Shown here: positions 8,119 through 16,370 of the stretch, piece by piece
How positions within the stretch are numbered: position 1 is the first letter of the stretch
Layout of the letters: every line of letters starts with the position of its first letter
NCBI GenBank assembly: GCA_051954235.1
Contig: JBQCHY010000005.1
Span: forward strand, 90,926 to 154,925
Direction of reading: 5' to 3'
Origin: 62-47 sp051954235
GTDB taxonomy: Bacteria; Pseudomonadota; Alphaproteobacteria; Rhizobiales; Xanthobacteraceae
Length of the DNA: 64,000 nucleotides
Made by a program: the position numbers and the translations under genes
The notes under the pieces: model-generated
What the model saw: the letters and a program-made list of their open reading frames with translations, nothing else
What the model was told of the DNA's origin: nothing
The model's database searches: none

Positions 8119-8988
8119 ATGGCTAAAGTCGCTTTCATCGGTCTCGGCGTCATGGGCTTCCCCATGGCGGGGCATCTCGTGAAGAAGGGTCAGCACGAGG
8201 TGACCGTCTACAACCGCACGGCTGCGACCGCGAAGGCCTGGACCGACAAATTCGGCGGACGCGCCGCCCCCACCCCGAAGGCCGCCGCCGAGGGTCAGGA
8301 TTTCGTGATGGCCTGCGTCGGCAACGACAACGACCTGCGCGCGGTGACCATCGGGGCCGACGGCGCCTTCGCCGGCATGAAGAAGGATGCGATTTTCGTC
8401 GATCACACCACCGCCTCCGCCGAAGTTGCCCGCGAACTCGACAAGGCAGCCACCGCCGCCGGCTTCCATTTCGTCGACGCTCCGGTGTCGGGCGGACAGG
8501 CCGGCGCCGAGAATGGCGTCCTCACCGTAATGTGCGGCGGCAGCGAAGCGGCGTATGGTCGCGCCGAACCGGTGATCGCCGCCTACGCGCGGATGTGCAA
8601 GTTGCTCGGCCCCGCCGGCTCGGGGCAACTCACCAAGATGGTCAACCAGATCTGCATCGCGGGGCTGGTACAGGGGTTGTCCGAAGGCATTCACTTCGCC
8701 AAGAAGGCCGGGCTCGACGTCGAGGCCGTCATCGCCACCATCTCCAAGGGCGCGGCGCAATCCTGGCAGATGGAGAACCGCTACAAGACCATGAACGAGG
8801 GCAAATACGACCACGGCTTCGCCGTCGAATGGATGCGCAAGGACCTCTCGATCTGCCTCGGCGAGGCCCGCCGCAACGGCGCCAGCCTGCCGGCGACGGC
8901 GCTGGTCGACCAGTTCTATTCGCAAGTCGAAAAAATGGGCGGCCGTCGCTGGGATACGTCCAGTCTGCTGGCTTTGCTGGAACGCTGA
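8119..8988 (+). CDS. NAD(P)-dependent beta-hydroxyacid dehydrogenase (3-hydroxyisobutyrate dehydrogenase family)
   Basis: A cytoplasmic oxidoreductase of 289 aa. The N-terminal Rossmann motif GLGVMG is at residues 8-13, the substrate-binding DAPVSGG motif is in the middle, and the catalytic lysine sits in GSGQLTKMVNQ. The family includes 3-hydroxyisobutyrate dehydrogenase (valine breakdown), tartronate semialdehyde reductase and GLYR-type reductases; the sequence alone does not fix the substrate. The start at 8119 (MAKVAFIG) is chosen because the Rossmann fold begins there. The frame is open further upstream, but that part lies over the mrp gene. It is a single gene followed by a terminator. 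Confidence 0.93.
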   Translation: MAKVAFIGLGVMGFPMAGHLVKKGQHEVTVYNRTAATAKAWTDKFGGRAAPTPKAAAEGQDFVMACVGNDNDLRAVTIGADGAFAGMKKDAIFVDHTTASAEVARELDKAATAAGFHFVDAPVSGGQAGAENGVLTVMCGGSEAAYGRAEPVIAAYARMCKLLGPAGSGQLTKMVNQICIAGLVQGLSEGIHFAKKAGLDVEAVIATISKGAAQSWQMENRYKTMNEGKYDHGFAVEWMRKDLSICLGEARRNGASLPATALVDQFYSQVEKMGGRRWDTSSLLALLER

Positions 8989-9028
8989 GCAACCAGCGCC
9001 AAGCCCCTGTATAATCAGCGATTTAATG

Positions 9029-9060
9029 GGGCCGGCCACCTGTGCCGGCCCTCGCATTTT
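9029..9060 (+). terminator. probable terminator after the dehydrogenase gene
   Basis: GGGCCGGC and GCCGGCCC form an 8-bp stem with an 8-base loop, followed by TCGCATTTT, a weak T-run. It ends just where the CtrA-type box begins. Confidence 0.6.
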
Positions 9061-9073
9061 AAGATTTCATTAA
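9059..9073 (+). promoter_or_regulatory. CtrA-type binding box upstream of the histidine kinase gene
   Basis: TTAA-GATTTCA-TTAA matches exactly the TTAA-N7-TTAA consensus of the cell-cycle regulator CtrA. A near copy, TTAA-N8-TTAA, follows at 9091-9106. The 9059-9145 stretch is unusually AT-rich for this genome and lies 100 bases upstream of a PleC/DivJ-like kinase gene. Seen: the motif. Inferred: control by CtrA. Confidence 0.6.
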
Positions 9074-9175
9074 GAAGATTATCTCGGCGTTTAAGGCTGC
9101 TCTTAATGATTTGGCGTCAGAGATTAAGAAGAAGAAAATGCACCGCGCTCGTGCGCGCAGGATCAGTATTGCGTA

Positions 9176-10786
9176 ATGAATTCGTCCGTCGAACAGCCCG
9201 AGGTTGTTCAGCTCCCGGCTGAGGAACCGGTTGTGCCCCCGGCGCGCAATCGCCGCGTGGCCGCGCAACGGGTGCGCGAGGCGAGAGACCGCCTGACCTC
9301 GACCAGCGGCACGCGCCCGGCGTTCGACCGCGAATTGCTGCGGCAATACGCTCAGACCCGGCAGTCCGCCTCTTACGTCGTGATGATGCTGGTGTTCGCC
9401 ACCGGCGTGCTGTTCGGCGTCATGGTGCAACCGGTGTTCGCCGCTGCATGGACCGTCGGCACGCTGCTGATCCACGGCATCATCGTTCACACCGGCACGA
9501 AGTATCTCAGCGAACCTCCTTCCGCCAACAGCACCCGCAAGTGGCGGATTCGCTTCATCCTGCTCGATCTGGTGTACGGCCTGTGCTGGACGACGATCCT
9601 GGTGCATCCGGCGGGGTACGACCTGGTTTCCGGCACTGTCATGATGTTCATGATGCTGCTGATCGTCGCCGTGTCGAGCATGCTGGCATCGAGCCTGCCG
9701 ATCGCGGCGTTCGCAGCGACCGCGCCGGTGACGGCGGCCATCGCCATCACCTTCGTCATGCGCGGCACGCTGGAGGCCTATATTCTGGCCCTGCTCGCCA
9801 TCGCCGCCGAAGCCTATTTCGCGTTGCTGGCGCACCGGCTGCATTCGACCACGTTGGCAACGCTGGAAGCCCGCGCCGAGAAGGACGCGCTGATCGGCGA
9901 ACTCGAACAGGCCAAGGCGATCTCCGACGAAGCGCGGCATCGCGCCGAATCCGCCAACGTCGCCAAGTCGCGCTTCCTCGCGCAGATGAGCCACGAACTG
10001 CGCACCCCGCTCAACGCCATTCTCGGATTTTCCGAAGTGATGAAGAGCGAGATTTTCGGCGCGCACGCGGTGGCCGCCTATAAGGACTACTCCGCCGACA
10101 TCCACAATTCCGGCGTCCACCTCCTCAACCTGATCAACGAAATCCTCGACCTGTCGCGGATCGAAGCCGGCCGCTACGAACTTAACGAGGAAGCGATCTC
10201 GCTGGTGCACATCGTCGGCGATTGCCACCACCTGCTAAAGCTGCGCGCCTCGAGCCGCGGCATCACCATCCACGAGATTTTCGAGCAAGGCATGCCGCGC
10301 GTCTGGGGTGACGAGCGCGCGATCCGGCAGGTGGTGCTGAATCTGTTGTCGAACGCCATCAAGTTCACCCCGCAGGGCGGCGAGATCTGGCTCAAGGCCG
10401 GCTGGACTGCGTCCGGCGGGCAGTATCTCAGCGTCAAGGACAACGGCTCCGGCATCGCCGAGGATGAAATCCCGATCGTGCTCGCCTCGTTCGGACAGGG
10501 CTCGAACTCGATCAAGTCCGCCGAACAGGGTGCCGGCCTCGGCCTGCCGATCGCGAAAAGCCTGATCGACATGCATGGCGGCACCTTCTCGCTCAAGTCG
10601 AAGCTGCGGATCGGCACCGAAGTCCTGATCACGCTGCCGCCCGAGCGCGTGATGTCGGCGCTGGCGCCGATGGTCGAGGAAGCGCCGGCGTTGCAGCCGG
10701 ACGACTTCAGCGGAGCCGAGCCCGTTGCAGCCACGGCACGTCGGCTGCGCCGTTCACCCATCATGAATGCGGGGACAGGATTGTAG
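9176..10786 (+). CDS. membrane sensor histidine kinase, PleC/DivJ-like
   Basis: A 536-residue sensor kinase. The N-terminal 75 residues are soluble and are followed by several hydrophobic helices (about 75-215). A short coiled segment leads into the HisKA domain with the phosphorylated H273 in MSHELRTPLNAILGFSEVM, then a complete HATPase domain with N box (RQVVLNLLSNAIKF), G1 (DNGSGIAEDE) and G2 (GAGLGLPIAKSL). No receiver or PAS domain is visible. The HELRTPLNAILGFSE block is typical of the alphaproteobacterial PleC/DivJ/PdhS group that acts on DivK. With the CtrA-type box upstream, a role in cell-cycle or polarity control is plausible (inference). Confidence 0.9.
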   Translation: MNSSVEQPEVVQLPAEEPVVPPARNRRVAAQRVREARDRLTSTSGTRPAFDRELLRQYAQTRQSASYVVMMLVFATGVLFGVMVQPVFAAAWTVGTLLIHGIIVHTGTKYLSEPPSANSTRKWRIRFILLDLVYGLCWTTILVHPAGYDLVSGTVMMFMMLLIVAVSSMLASSLPIAAFAATAPVTAAIAITFVMRGTLEAYILALLAIAAEAYFALLAHRLHSTTLATLEARAEKDALIGELEQAKAISDEARHRAESANVAKSRFLAQMSHELRTPLNAILGFSEVMKSEIFGAHAVAAYKDYSADIHNSGVHLLNLINEILDLSRIEAGRYELNEEAISLVHIVGDCHHLLKLRASSRGITIHEIFEQGMPRVWGDERAIRQVVLNLLSNAIKFTPQGGEIWLKAGWTASGGQYLSVKDNGSGIAEDEIPIVLASFGQGSNSIKSAEQGAGLGLPIAKSLIDMHGGTFSLKSKLRIGTEVLITLPPERVMSALAPMVEEAPALQPDDFSGAEPVAATARRLRRSPIMNAGTGL

Positions 10787-10830
10787 ATTGCGCGCTTGCG
10801 CCAGCGCGCGAATACGCATCACTATCAAGT

Positions 10831-11046
10831 ATGAGCACAGAAAGCCCGTGTATCGCCGTCTGCATGATCGACCCCAAAAGCCGCCTGTGTTTCGGCTGCG
10901 GTCGCACATTGCCGGAGATCGCGCGGTGGGGCCGCATGGAGTCCGGCGAGCGGCTGACGATCATGGCGGAGCTTCCGGCGCGCATGGCAAACGCCGGATT
11001 GCAGCCACCAAAACCGGCGGCCAAGGGCGGTGCCAAGGCGACCTGA
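10831..11046 (+). CDS. DUF1289 family small cysteine protein
   Basis: A 71-residue cytoplasmic protein with the family pattern SPCIAVCMIDPKSRLCFGCG followed by RTLPEIARW. Its four conserved cysteines suggest a bound metal or iron-sulfur site. The function of DUF1289 is not known. The last residues (PPKPAAKGGAKAT) are a short basic tail. The stop codon falls inside a 15-base tandem duplication (11033-11062). The protease gene begins 43 bases later, so the two may be co-transcribed. Confidence 0.85.
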   Translation: MSTESPCIAVCMIDPKSRLCFGCGRTLPEIARWGRMESGERLTIMAELPARMANAGLQPPKPAAKGGAKAT

Positions 11047-11062
11047 TCCAAGGCGACCTGAT
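11033..11062 (+). repeat. 15-base perfect tandem duplication over the DUF1289 stop codon
   Basis: CCAAGGCGACCTGAT occurs twice in a row. The TGA stop of the upstream gene is in the first copy, and the second copy repeats it in frame. It looks like a simple replication-slippage duplication. Confidence 0.8.
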
Positions 11063-11089
11063 CCAAAACAGTCCGATGGCAGGTGGATC

Positions 11090-11596
11090 ATGATCCGCGT
11101 CCTGCTCATCCTGTTCATCGCCACCGCCTGCGCCGTGCTCGCTTATGGCGATCCCGCGAAGATCACCACCGCCCGCACCTCGGTGACGGAGATGATCCAG
11201 CACCGCACAGCCGCGCATGCCCGCATCCAGCAGATTCCGCGCGGCAACGGCGGCGAGTTCAAGCTCGATGCCAAGATCAACGGCGTCAAGGTGCCGATGG
11301 TGATCGACACCGGCGCGACCTCGGTGGTGCTGACCTACGAGACCGCCAAGGCCGCGGGCCTGCCGCTGGAATTGCTCGACTACAACGTCCCGCTGGAAAC
11401 CGTCGGGGGCAACACCAAGGCCGCGCGCCTGACCCTCGACCGCCTCGCCGTCGGCCGCCTCGTCGAGCATTCGATCCCGGCGCTGGTGGTGCCGCGCGGG
11501 CAGATGAAAACCAACCTGCTCGGCATGAGTTTCCTCGACCGGCTCGAAAGCTGGGAAGTCCGCGCCGACCGCCTGATGCTGCGCGGGTATCCGTAG
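11090..11596 (+). CDS. retropepsin-like aspartic protease (TIGR02281 family)
   Basis: A small single-domain aspartic protease of 168 aa. The N-terminus (MIRVLLILFIATACAVLAYG) is a signal peptide or single membrane anchor, so the protein acts in the periplasm. The catalytic motif is VIDTGATSVV with D73, and the flap and C-terminal segments (LLGMSFLDRL) match the clan AA family. Being single-domain, it should work as a homodimer. The ATG at 11090 has AGGTGG upstream; a start at 11030 would place the signal sequence internally. Its substrate is unknown. Confidence 0.88.
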   Translation: MIRVLLILFIATACAVLAYGDPAKITTARTSVTEMIQHRTAAHARIQQIPRGNGGEFKLDAKINGVKVPMVIDTGATSVVLTYETAKAAGLPLELLDYNVPLETVGGNTKAARLTLDRLAVGRLVEHSIPALVVPRGQMKTNLLGMSFLDRLESWEVRADRLMLRGYP

Positions 11597-11603
11597 TTTA
11601 CTT

Positions 11604-11680
11604 CGTCATTGCGAGCGAAGCGAAGCAATCCAGTTCTTTCTTGCGGCTTTCTGGATTGCTTCGCCTCGCCCGCAATGACG
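11604..11680. repeat. palindromic intergenic repeat, family A, copy 1
   Basis: Begins CGTCATTGCGAGCGAAGCGA and ends with the inverted CGCAATGACG, with an inner pair AGCAATCCAG / CTGGATTGCT. It lies between the convergent protease and dusA genes. Other copies are at 44029-44103 and 62070-62148. Confidence 0.85.
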
Positions 11681-11715
11681 GGCAGGCAATGCATCGACCT
11701 CTCGCGTCGATAGGC

Positions 11716-12759
11716 CTACGCAGCCGCCGACGCCGTCGCTCGCGTCCGCACCAACGCCAACGCATCGCGCAGCACATCCACACCCGCATCCGATTTCACA
11801 CCATGCACCGACAGATGACGGCGAAACGCGCGCGCGCCGGGAATGCCGTGGAACGCACCGACGAAGTGGCGCGTGATGGCGTGGAGCCGCGTGCCGCGCG
11901 CCAGTTGCTCGGCGATATACGGCATCATCGCTTCCAGTGCGGCTATCATGTCGTCATGCGGCGGCACCTTGCCGAAGATGTCGCGATCCACCACCAACAA
12001 CCGCCACGGCTCCTGATAGGCGGCGCGGCCGAGCATGACGCCGTCGACATGATCGAGATGCCGTTTTGCGTCTTCAATGCTGCCGATACCGCCGTTGATG
12101 ACGATGGGCACTTGCGGCATCGCAGCCTTCAAACGATAGACGCGATCGTAATCGAGCGGCGGAATGTCGCGATTTTCCTTCGGCGACAATCCATTCAGCC
12201 ACGCCTTGCGCGCGTGCACGATCAGCATGTCCGCGCCGGCCGCCACCACCGCATGCGCCAGCCGATCGAGCGCCACCTCCGGGTCTTGATCGTCGATGCC
12301 GATACGGCACTTCACCGTCACCGGAATTTGCACCGCGCGCTTCATTGCCGCGACGCCGTCCGCGACCAGATCCGGCTCCGCCATCAGGCAGGCGCCGAAG
12401 CGGCCCTCCTTCACCCGATCCGACGGACAGCCGACATTGAGGTTGATCTCGTCGTAGCCGAAATCCTCGCCGATCCTGGCGGCGGTCGCGAGATCGGCGG
12501 CATTCGACCCGCCAAGCTGCAACGCCACCGGATGCTCGCTGGGATCGAATCCAAGCAGACGCGCGCGGTCGCCATGGATCACGGCCCCGGTCGTCACCAT
12601 CTCGGTATAAAGCCGCGCACGCCGCGTCAGCCGCCGGTGAAAGACGCGGCAATGCCGGTCAGTCCAGTCCATCATCGGCGCGACGGTAAATCTATGCGAT
12701 TGATCTAGCGGCATTTTCAACTTATCCGGAAAGGCACGATCCCGAGCCGGGCCCGCCAT
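11716..12759 (-). CDS. dusA: tRNA-dihydrouridine synthase A
   Basis: A flavin enzyme that reduces uridines in the tRNA D-loop (U20/U20a). 347 aa, normal for DusA. The FMN-binding barrel begins with FTVAPMMDWTDRHCR. The Dus signature LNVGCPSDRV includes the catalytic cysteine. Further motifs are VKCRIGIDD, LIVHARKAWL and INGGIG. The ATG at 12759 has GAGGAGGG upstream. The later ATG at 12714 lacks a site, although the fold starts near it. It is divergent from the LOG-family gene. Confidence 0.96.
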   Translation of the reverse strand: MAGPARDRAFPDKLKMPLDQSHRFTVAPMMDWTDRHCRVFHRRLTRRARLYTEMVTTGAVIHGDRARLLGFDPSEHPVALQLGGSNAADLATAARIGEDFGYDEINLNVGCPSDRVKEGRFGACLMAEPDLVADGVAAMKRAVQIPVTVKCRIGIDDQDPEVALDRLAHAVVAAGADMLIVHARKAWLNGLSPKENRDIPPLDYDRVYRLKAAMPQVPIVINGGIGSIEDAKRHLDHVDGVMLGRAAYQEPWRLLVVDRDIFGKVPPHDDMIAALEAMMPYIAEQLARGTRLHAITRHFVGAFHGIPGARAFRRHLSVHGVKSDAGVDVLRDALALVRTRATASAAA

Positions 12760-12816
12760 CGCGCCCTCCTCATACGACGTCTTTCGCAGCTTTGCGACGC
12801 TTCTGTGGAGCGGCCC

Positions 12817-13686
12817 ATGCCGGATATGGTCAACGGGCCGCGGCCGAACAACGGACCAGCCAAGATGAACGAACCCGCCAACCCGCCAGTCTCCCGCAGT
12901 TCGCTGCTAGCGGTCGAGGATACTGAATTCCTGCTGCGCGACGAGATGCGTTCGATCCGCTTCGCGCTCGAATATTCCAAGCCGGAACTCGAACTGCGCG
13001 ATTGGGGCATCCGCTCCACCATCATCGTGTTCGGCAGCGCGCGCATCGCTTCGCCGGAACAGGCCGACGCCGCGGCGAAGGCGGCGAGCAACGACGCCGA
13101 GCGCGCCCGCGCCGAGGCGATGCGCAAGCAGGCTGAGCTTTATCAGATCGCGCGCGAGTTCGCGCAGATCGCCTCCCGGCGCGGCGGCTCGTTCGCGCCG
13201 AAGAACCGCTGGCGCGACAATGTCATCGCCACCGGCGGCGGCCCCGGCATCATGGAGGCGGCCAATCGCGGCGCACACGACGCCGGCGCGCCGACCATCG
13301 GCTTCAACATTACGCTGCCGCACGAGCAGGTGCCGAACCCCTACATCACGCCGGAACTGTACTTCCGCTTCCATTACTTCGCGATGCGCAAGATGCATCT
13401 GGCGATGCGCGCCAACGCGCTCGCCGTGTTTCCCGGCGGCTTCGGCACCATGGATGAGTTGTTCGAGGTGCTGACTTTGCAACAGACGCGGAAAGCGCGC
13501 CCTACCCCGATCGTGCTATTTCGCGAGAGTTACTGGCGCAAGATCGTCAATTTCGACGCTTTGGTCGAGGAAGGCATGATCGCGGCGGAGGATTTGAAGC
13601 TGTTCGAATTCGCCGAAACCGCGGAGGACGGCTGGGATTCGCTGGTTCGCCGCGGGCTCGATACCAACGGCACGACGGCGGGATGA
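12817..13686 (+). CDS. LOG family protein (TIGR00730, Rossmann fold nucleotide-binding)
   Basis: A cytoplasmic protein of about 289 aa. The family motifs GGGPGIMEAANRGA and PGGFGTMDELFEVLTLQQ are both present. The LOG family includes cytokinin riboside 5'-monophosphate phosphoribohydrolases and nucleotide-5'-monophosphate nucleosidases, long misnamed lysine decarboxylases. This longer version has an extra N-terminal part (about residues 1-90, with the Ala-rich helix AAAKAASNDAERARAEAM). The ATG at 12817 has GGAG 6 bases upstream; the GTG at 12805 and the ATG at 12826 are alternatives. The exact substrate is not known. Confidence 0.88.
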   Translation: MPDMVNGPRPNNGPAKMNEPANPPVSRSSLLAVEDTEFLLRDEMRSIRFALEYSKPELELRDWGIRSTIIVFGSARIASPEQADAAAKAASNDAERARAEAMRKQAELYQIAREFAQIASRRGGSFAPKNRWRDNVIATGGGPGIMEAANRGAHDAGAPTIGFNITLPHEQVPNPYITPELYFRFHYFAMRKMHLAMRANALAVFPGGFGTMDELFEVLTLQQTRKARPTPIVLFRESYWRKIVNFDALVEEGMIAAEDLKLFEFAETAEDGWDSLVRRGLDTNGTTAG

Positions 13687-13722
13687 CGACGGCGGCGTCC
13701 TGAGCGTCTGACTGAGATTTTG

Positions 13723-13885
13723 TTTTGCACGCAGATTTGCAACACGAAATCGTCGTCCCCGCGCAGGCGGGGACCCAGACGCCGCAGCGGTTGTGAAGCG
13801 AGAAACGCCAGTTGTTTTGGCATCGCACGCTCTGCACCACGACGGAGACAGGGAGTCTGGGTCCCCGCCTGCGCGGGGACGACGG
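13723..13885. repeat. long palindromic intergenic repeat, family B, copy 1
   Basis: Outer arms TCGTCGTCCCCGCGCAGGCG and its inverse CGCCTGCGCGGGGACGACG enclose about 95 bases. The left side is preceded by the family flank TTTTGCACGCAGATTTGCAA. It lies between the convergent LOG-family and tex genes. Other copies are at 19964, 27292 and 40857. Confidence 0.85.
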
Positions 13886-13890
13886 CGAGC

Positions 13891-16260
13891 CTACCGCGAC
13901 TTGCCGTTGCCCGCGTTCTTCTCCGCCGCGCGGCGTAGCGCCTCGGCCAACGCGCCGCCGCCACTCGATGCGGATTGTTGCTCGCGGCGTGGCGCATCGC
14001 GGCGCGGCCCCTGCCCGCGCGAGCCTGTATCGTTGCGCGTACCGGACGCGCCGGCGCGATCCTGTTTGCCGATCTCGTCATCGAGCCGCAAGGTCAGCGC
14101 GATGCGCTTGCGCGGCTTGTCGACGTCGAGCACCTTCACGCGCACGATGTCGCCCGGCTTCACCACCTCGCGCGGGTCCTTGATGAAGGTCTTCGACATC
14201 GCGGAGACGTGCACCAGCCCGTCCTGATGTACGCCGATATCGACGAACGCGCCGAACGCGGCGACGTTGGTGACTGCGCCTTCGAGGATCATACCCGGCT
14301 TGAGATCGTTGATGGTCTCGACGCCTTCCTTGAACTCAGCCGCCTTGAACGCGGGACGCGGATCGCGGCCGGGCTTTTCCAGCTCGCGCAGAATGTCGGT
14401 CACCGTCGGCAGACCAAAGGTGCCGTCGACGAAATTCTGCGGCTTGAGCTGGCGCAGCGCGACGGCGTTGCCGATGATCGCCTTGATGTCGCTCTTGGTC
14501 GCTTCGAGAATCCGCCGCACCACCGGATAGGATTCCGGATGCACGCCGGACGCATCAAGCGGATCGTCACCGTTCGGGATGCGCAAAAAGCCCGCGCATT
14601 GCTCGAACGCTTTCGGCCCGAGACGCGGCACGTCCTTCAGCGCCTTGCGTGACTTGAACGGCCCGTTGGCATCGCGATACTGCACGATGCTTTGCGCCAG
14701 CCCCGTGCCGATGCCGGAGACGCGCGCAAGCAGCGGCGCGGAGGCGGTGTTGGCATCGACGCCGACGGCGTTAACGCAATCTTCCACCACCGCGTCGAGC
14801 GAACGCGACAGTTTTGCCTCGCCGAGGTCGTGCTGGTATTGCCCGACGCCGATCGACTTCGGGTCGATCTTCACCAGTTCCGCCAGCGGGTCCTGCAAGC
14901 GTCGCGCGATCGACACCGCACCGCGCAGCGTGACGTCGAGCTCGGGCAATTCCTCGGACGCAAACGCCGACGCCGAATAGACCGACGCGCCGGCTTCCGA
15001 CACCACGATCTTCGACATCTTGAGGTCGGGCAAGAGCTTCACCAGTTCGGTCGCGAGCTTGTCGGTTTCGCGCGAGGCGGTGCCGTTGCCGATGGCGATC
15101 AGTTCGACATTGTGCGCTTTCGCGAGCTTGCCGAGGACGGCAAGCGATTCATCCCAACGCCGCTGCGGCTCGTGCGGGAAGATCGCGGTCGTCGCCACCA
15201 CCTTGCCGGTGGCGTCCACCACCGCGACCTTGACGCCGGTACGATAGCCGGGATCGAGCCCCATCGTGGCACGCGTGCCGGCGGGCGCGGCGAGCAGCAG
15301 ATCGCGCAGATTGGAGGCGAACACGCGCACACCCTCGTCTTCCGCCGCCGTCCACAGCTTCAGCCGCATGTCGATGTTGAGATGAATCTGAATCTTGGTG
15401 CGCCACGCCCAGCGCACGGTGTCGATCAGCCAGCGATCGCCGGGGCGGCCGCGATCCGCGATAGCGAAGCGATGCATGATGCGCAGTTCGTAAGGATTGG
15501 GCGCGGTGGTGCCGGCCGATGCAGCCGCCGCCGGATTTTCCGGCGCGATGTGCAGGTCCAGCACTTCCTCCTTCTCGCCGCGAAACAGCGCAAGGATGCG
15601 ATGCGACGGCAGTTTCGTCAGCGGCTCGCTGAAATCGAAGTAATCGCTGAACTTCGCGCCGGCTTCCTTTTTGCCGTCGCGCATCTTCGACGTCAGCACG
15701 CCGTTGCCCCAGAGCTGTTCGCGCAACGAGCCGATCAGGTCGGCGTCTTCGGCGAAACGCTCGACCAGAATGGCGCGCGCGCCGTCGAGCGCGGCGGCGG
15801 CATCGGCCACCTGCTTCTCGGCATTGACGAACGGCGCGGCGGCGGCCTGCGGATCGTTCTCAGGTTGCGTCAGCAATTGTTCGGCCAAGGGTCCGAGCCC
15901 CGCTTCGCGCGCGATCTCGGCTTTGGTGCGGCGCTTCGGCTTGAACGGCAGATAGATGTCTTCGAGGCGGCCCTTGCTGTCGGCCGCCATGATCGCCGAT
16001 TCCAGCGCGTCGTCGAGCTTGCCCTGCTCGCGGATCGAATTGAGGATGACGGTGCGGCGGTCTTCCATCTCGCGCAGGTACGTCAGCCGCTCTTCCAGCG
16101 TGCGCAACTGCGCGTCGTCGAGCGCGCCGGTGGCTTCCTTGCGGTAGCGCGCGACGAACGGCACGGTGGCGCCGCCGTCGAGCAATTCAACGGCGGCCTG
16201 AACCTGCTGTTCGCGAACGCTGAGTTCGTCCGCAATCCGGCGATAGATGGAATTCGTCAC
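13891..16260 (-). CDS. tex: Tex family RNA-binding transcription accessory protein
   Basis: A large cytoplasmic nucleic-acid-binding protein, 789 aa. Visible domains are the N-terminal Tex region (YRRIADELSVREQQV), a central YqgF/RuvC-like domain (GLDPGYRTGVKVAVVD, AIGNGTASRETDKL), helix-hairpin-helix repeats (ARVSGIGTGLAQSIVQYR) and a C-terminal S1 domain (GAVTNVAAFGAFVDIGVHQ). A basic Arg/Gly-rich tail of about 60 residues follows and is probably disordered. Tex proteins affect transcription and stress tolerance. It is a single gene. Confidence 0.95.
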   Translation of the reverse strand: MTNSIYRRIADELSVREQQVQAAVELLDGGATVPFVARYRKEATGALDDAQLRTLEERLTYLREMEDRRTVILNSIREQGKLDDALESAIMAADSKGRLEDIYLPFKPKRRTKAEIAREAGLGPLAEQLLTQPENDPQAAAAPFVNAEKQVADAAAALDGARAILVERFAEDADLIGSLREQLWGNGVLTSKMRDGKKEAGAKFSDYFDFSEPLTKLPSHRILALFRGEKEEVLDLHIAPENPAAAASAGTTAPNPYELRIMHRFAIADRGRPGDRWLIDTVRWAWRTKIQIHLNIDMRLKLWTAAEDEGVRVFASNLRDLLLAAPAGTRATMGLDPGYRTGVKVAVVDATGKVVATTAIFPHEPQRRWDESLAVLGKLAKAHNVELIAIGNGTASRETDKLATELVKLLPDLKMSKIVVSEAGASVYSASAFASEELPELDVTLRGAVSIARRLQDPLAELVKIDPKSIGVGQYQHDLGEAKLSRSLDAVVEDCVNAVGVDANTASAPLLARVSGIGTGLAQSIVQYRDANGPFKSRKALKDVPRLGPKAFEQCAGFLRIPNGDDPLDASGVHPESYPVVRRILEATKSDIKAIIGNAVALRQLKPQNFVDGTFGLPTVTDILRELEKPGRDPRPAFKAAEFKEGVETINDLKPGMILEGAVTNVAAFGAFVDIGVHQDGLVHVSAMSKTFIKDPREVVKPGDIVRVKVLDVDKPRKRIALTLRLDDEIGKQDRAGASGTRNDTGSRGQGPRRDAPRREQQSASSGGGALAEALRRAAEKNAGNGKSR

Positions 16261-16370
16261 GCGTCCCTCACTTCACAATCGACCGAGAGACGACGATGAA
16301 ACGGTCCCTCGGGGGAAGCGGATATGACCCAGCGGACAACGATTCTTCAACCCCGCGGAACCGCTAACAA

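Noticed and set aside
14692..16299. 535-codon open frame opposite tex
   Set aside because: Arises from high GC and tex codon use; no recognisable domain, while tex is complete on the other strand.
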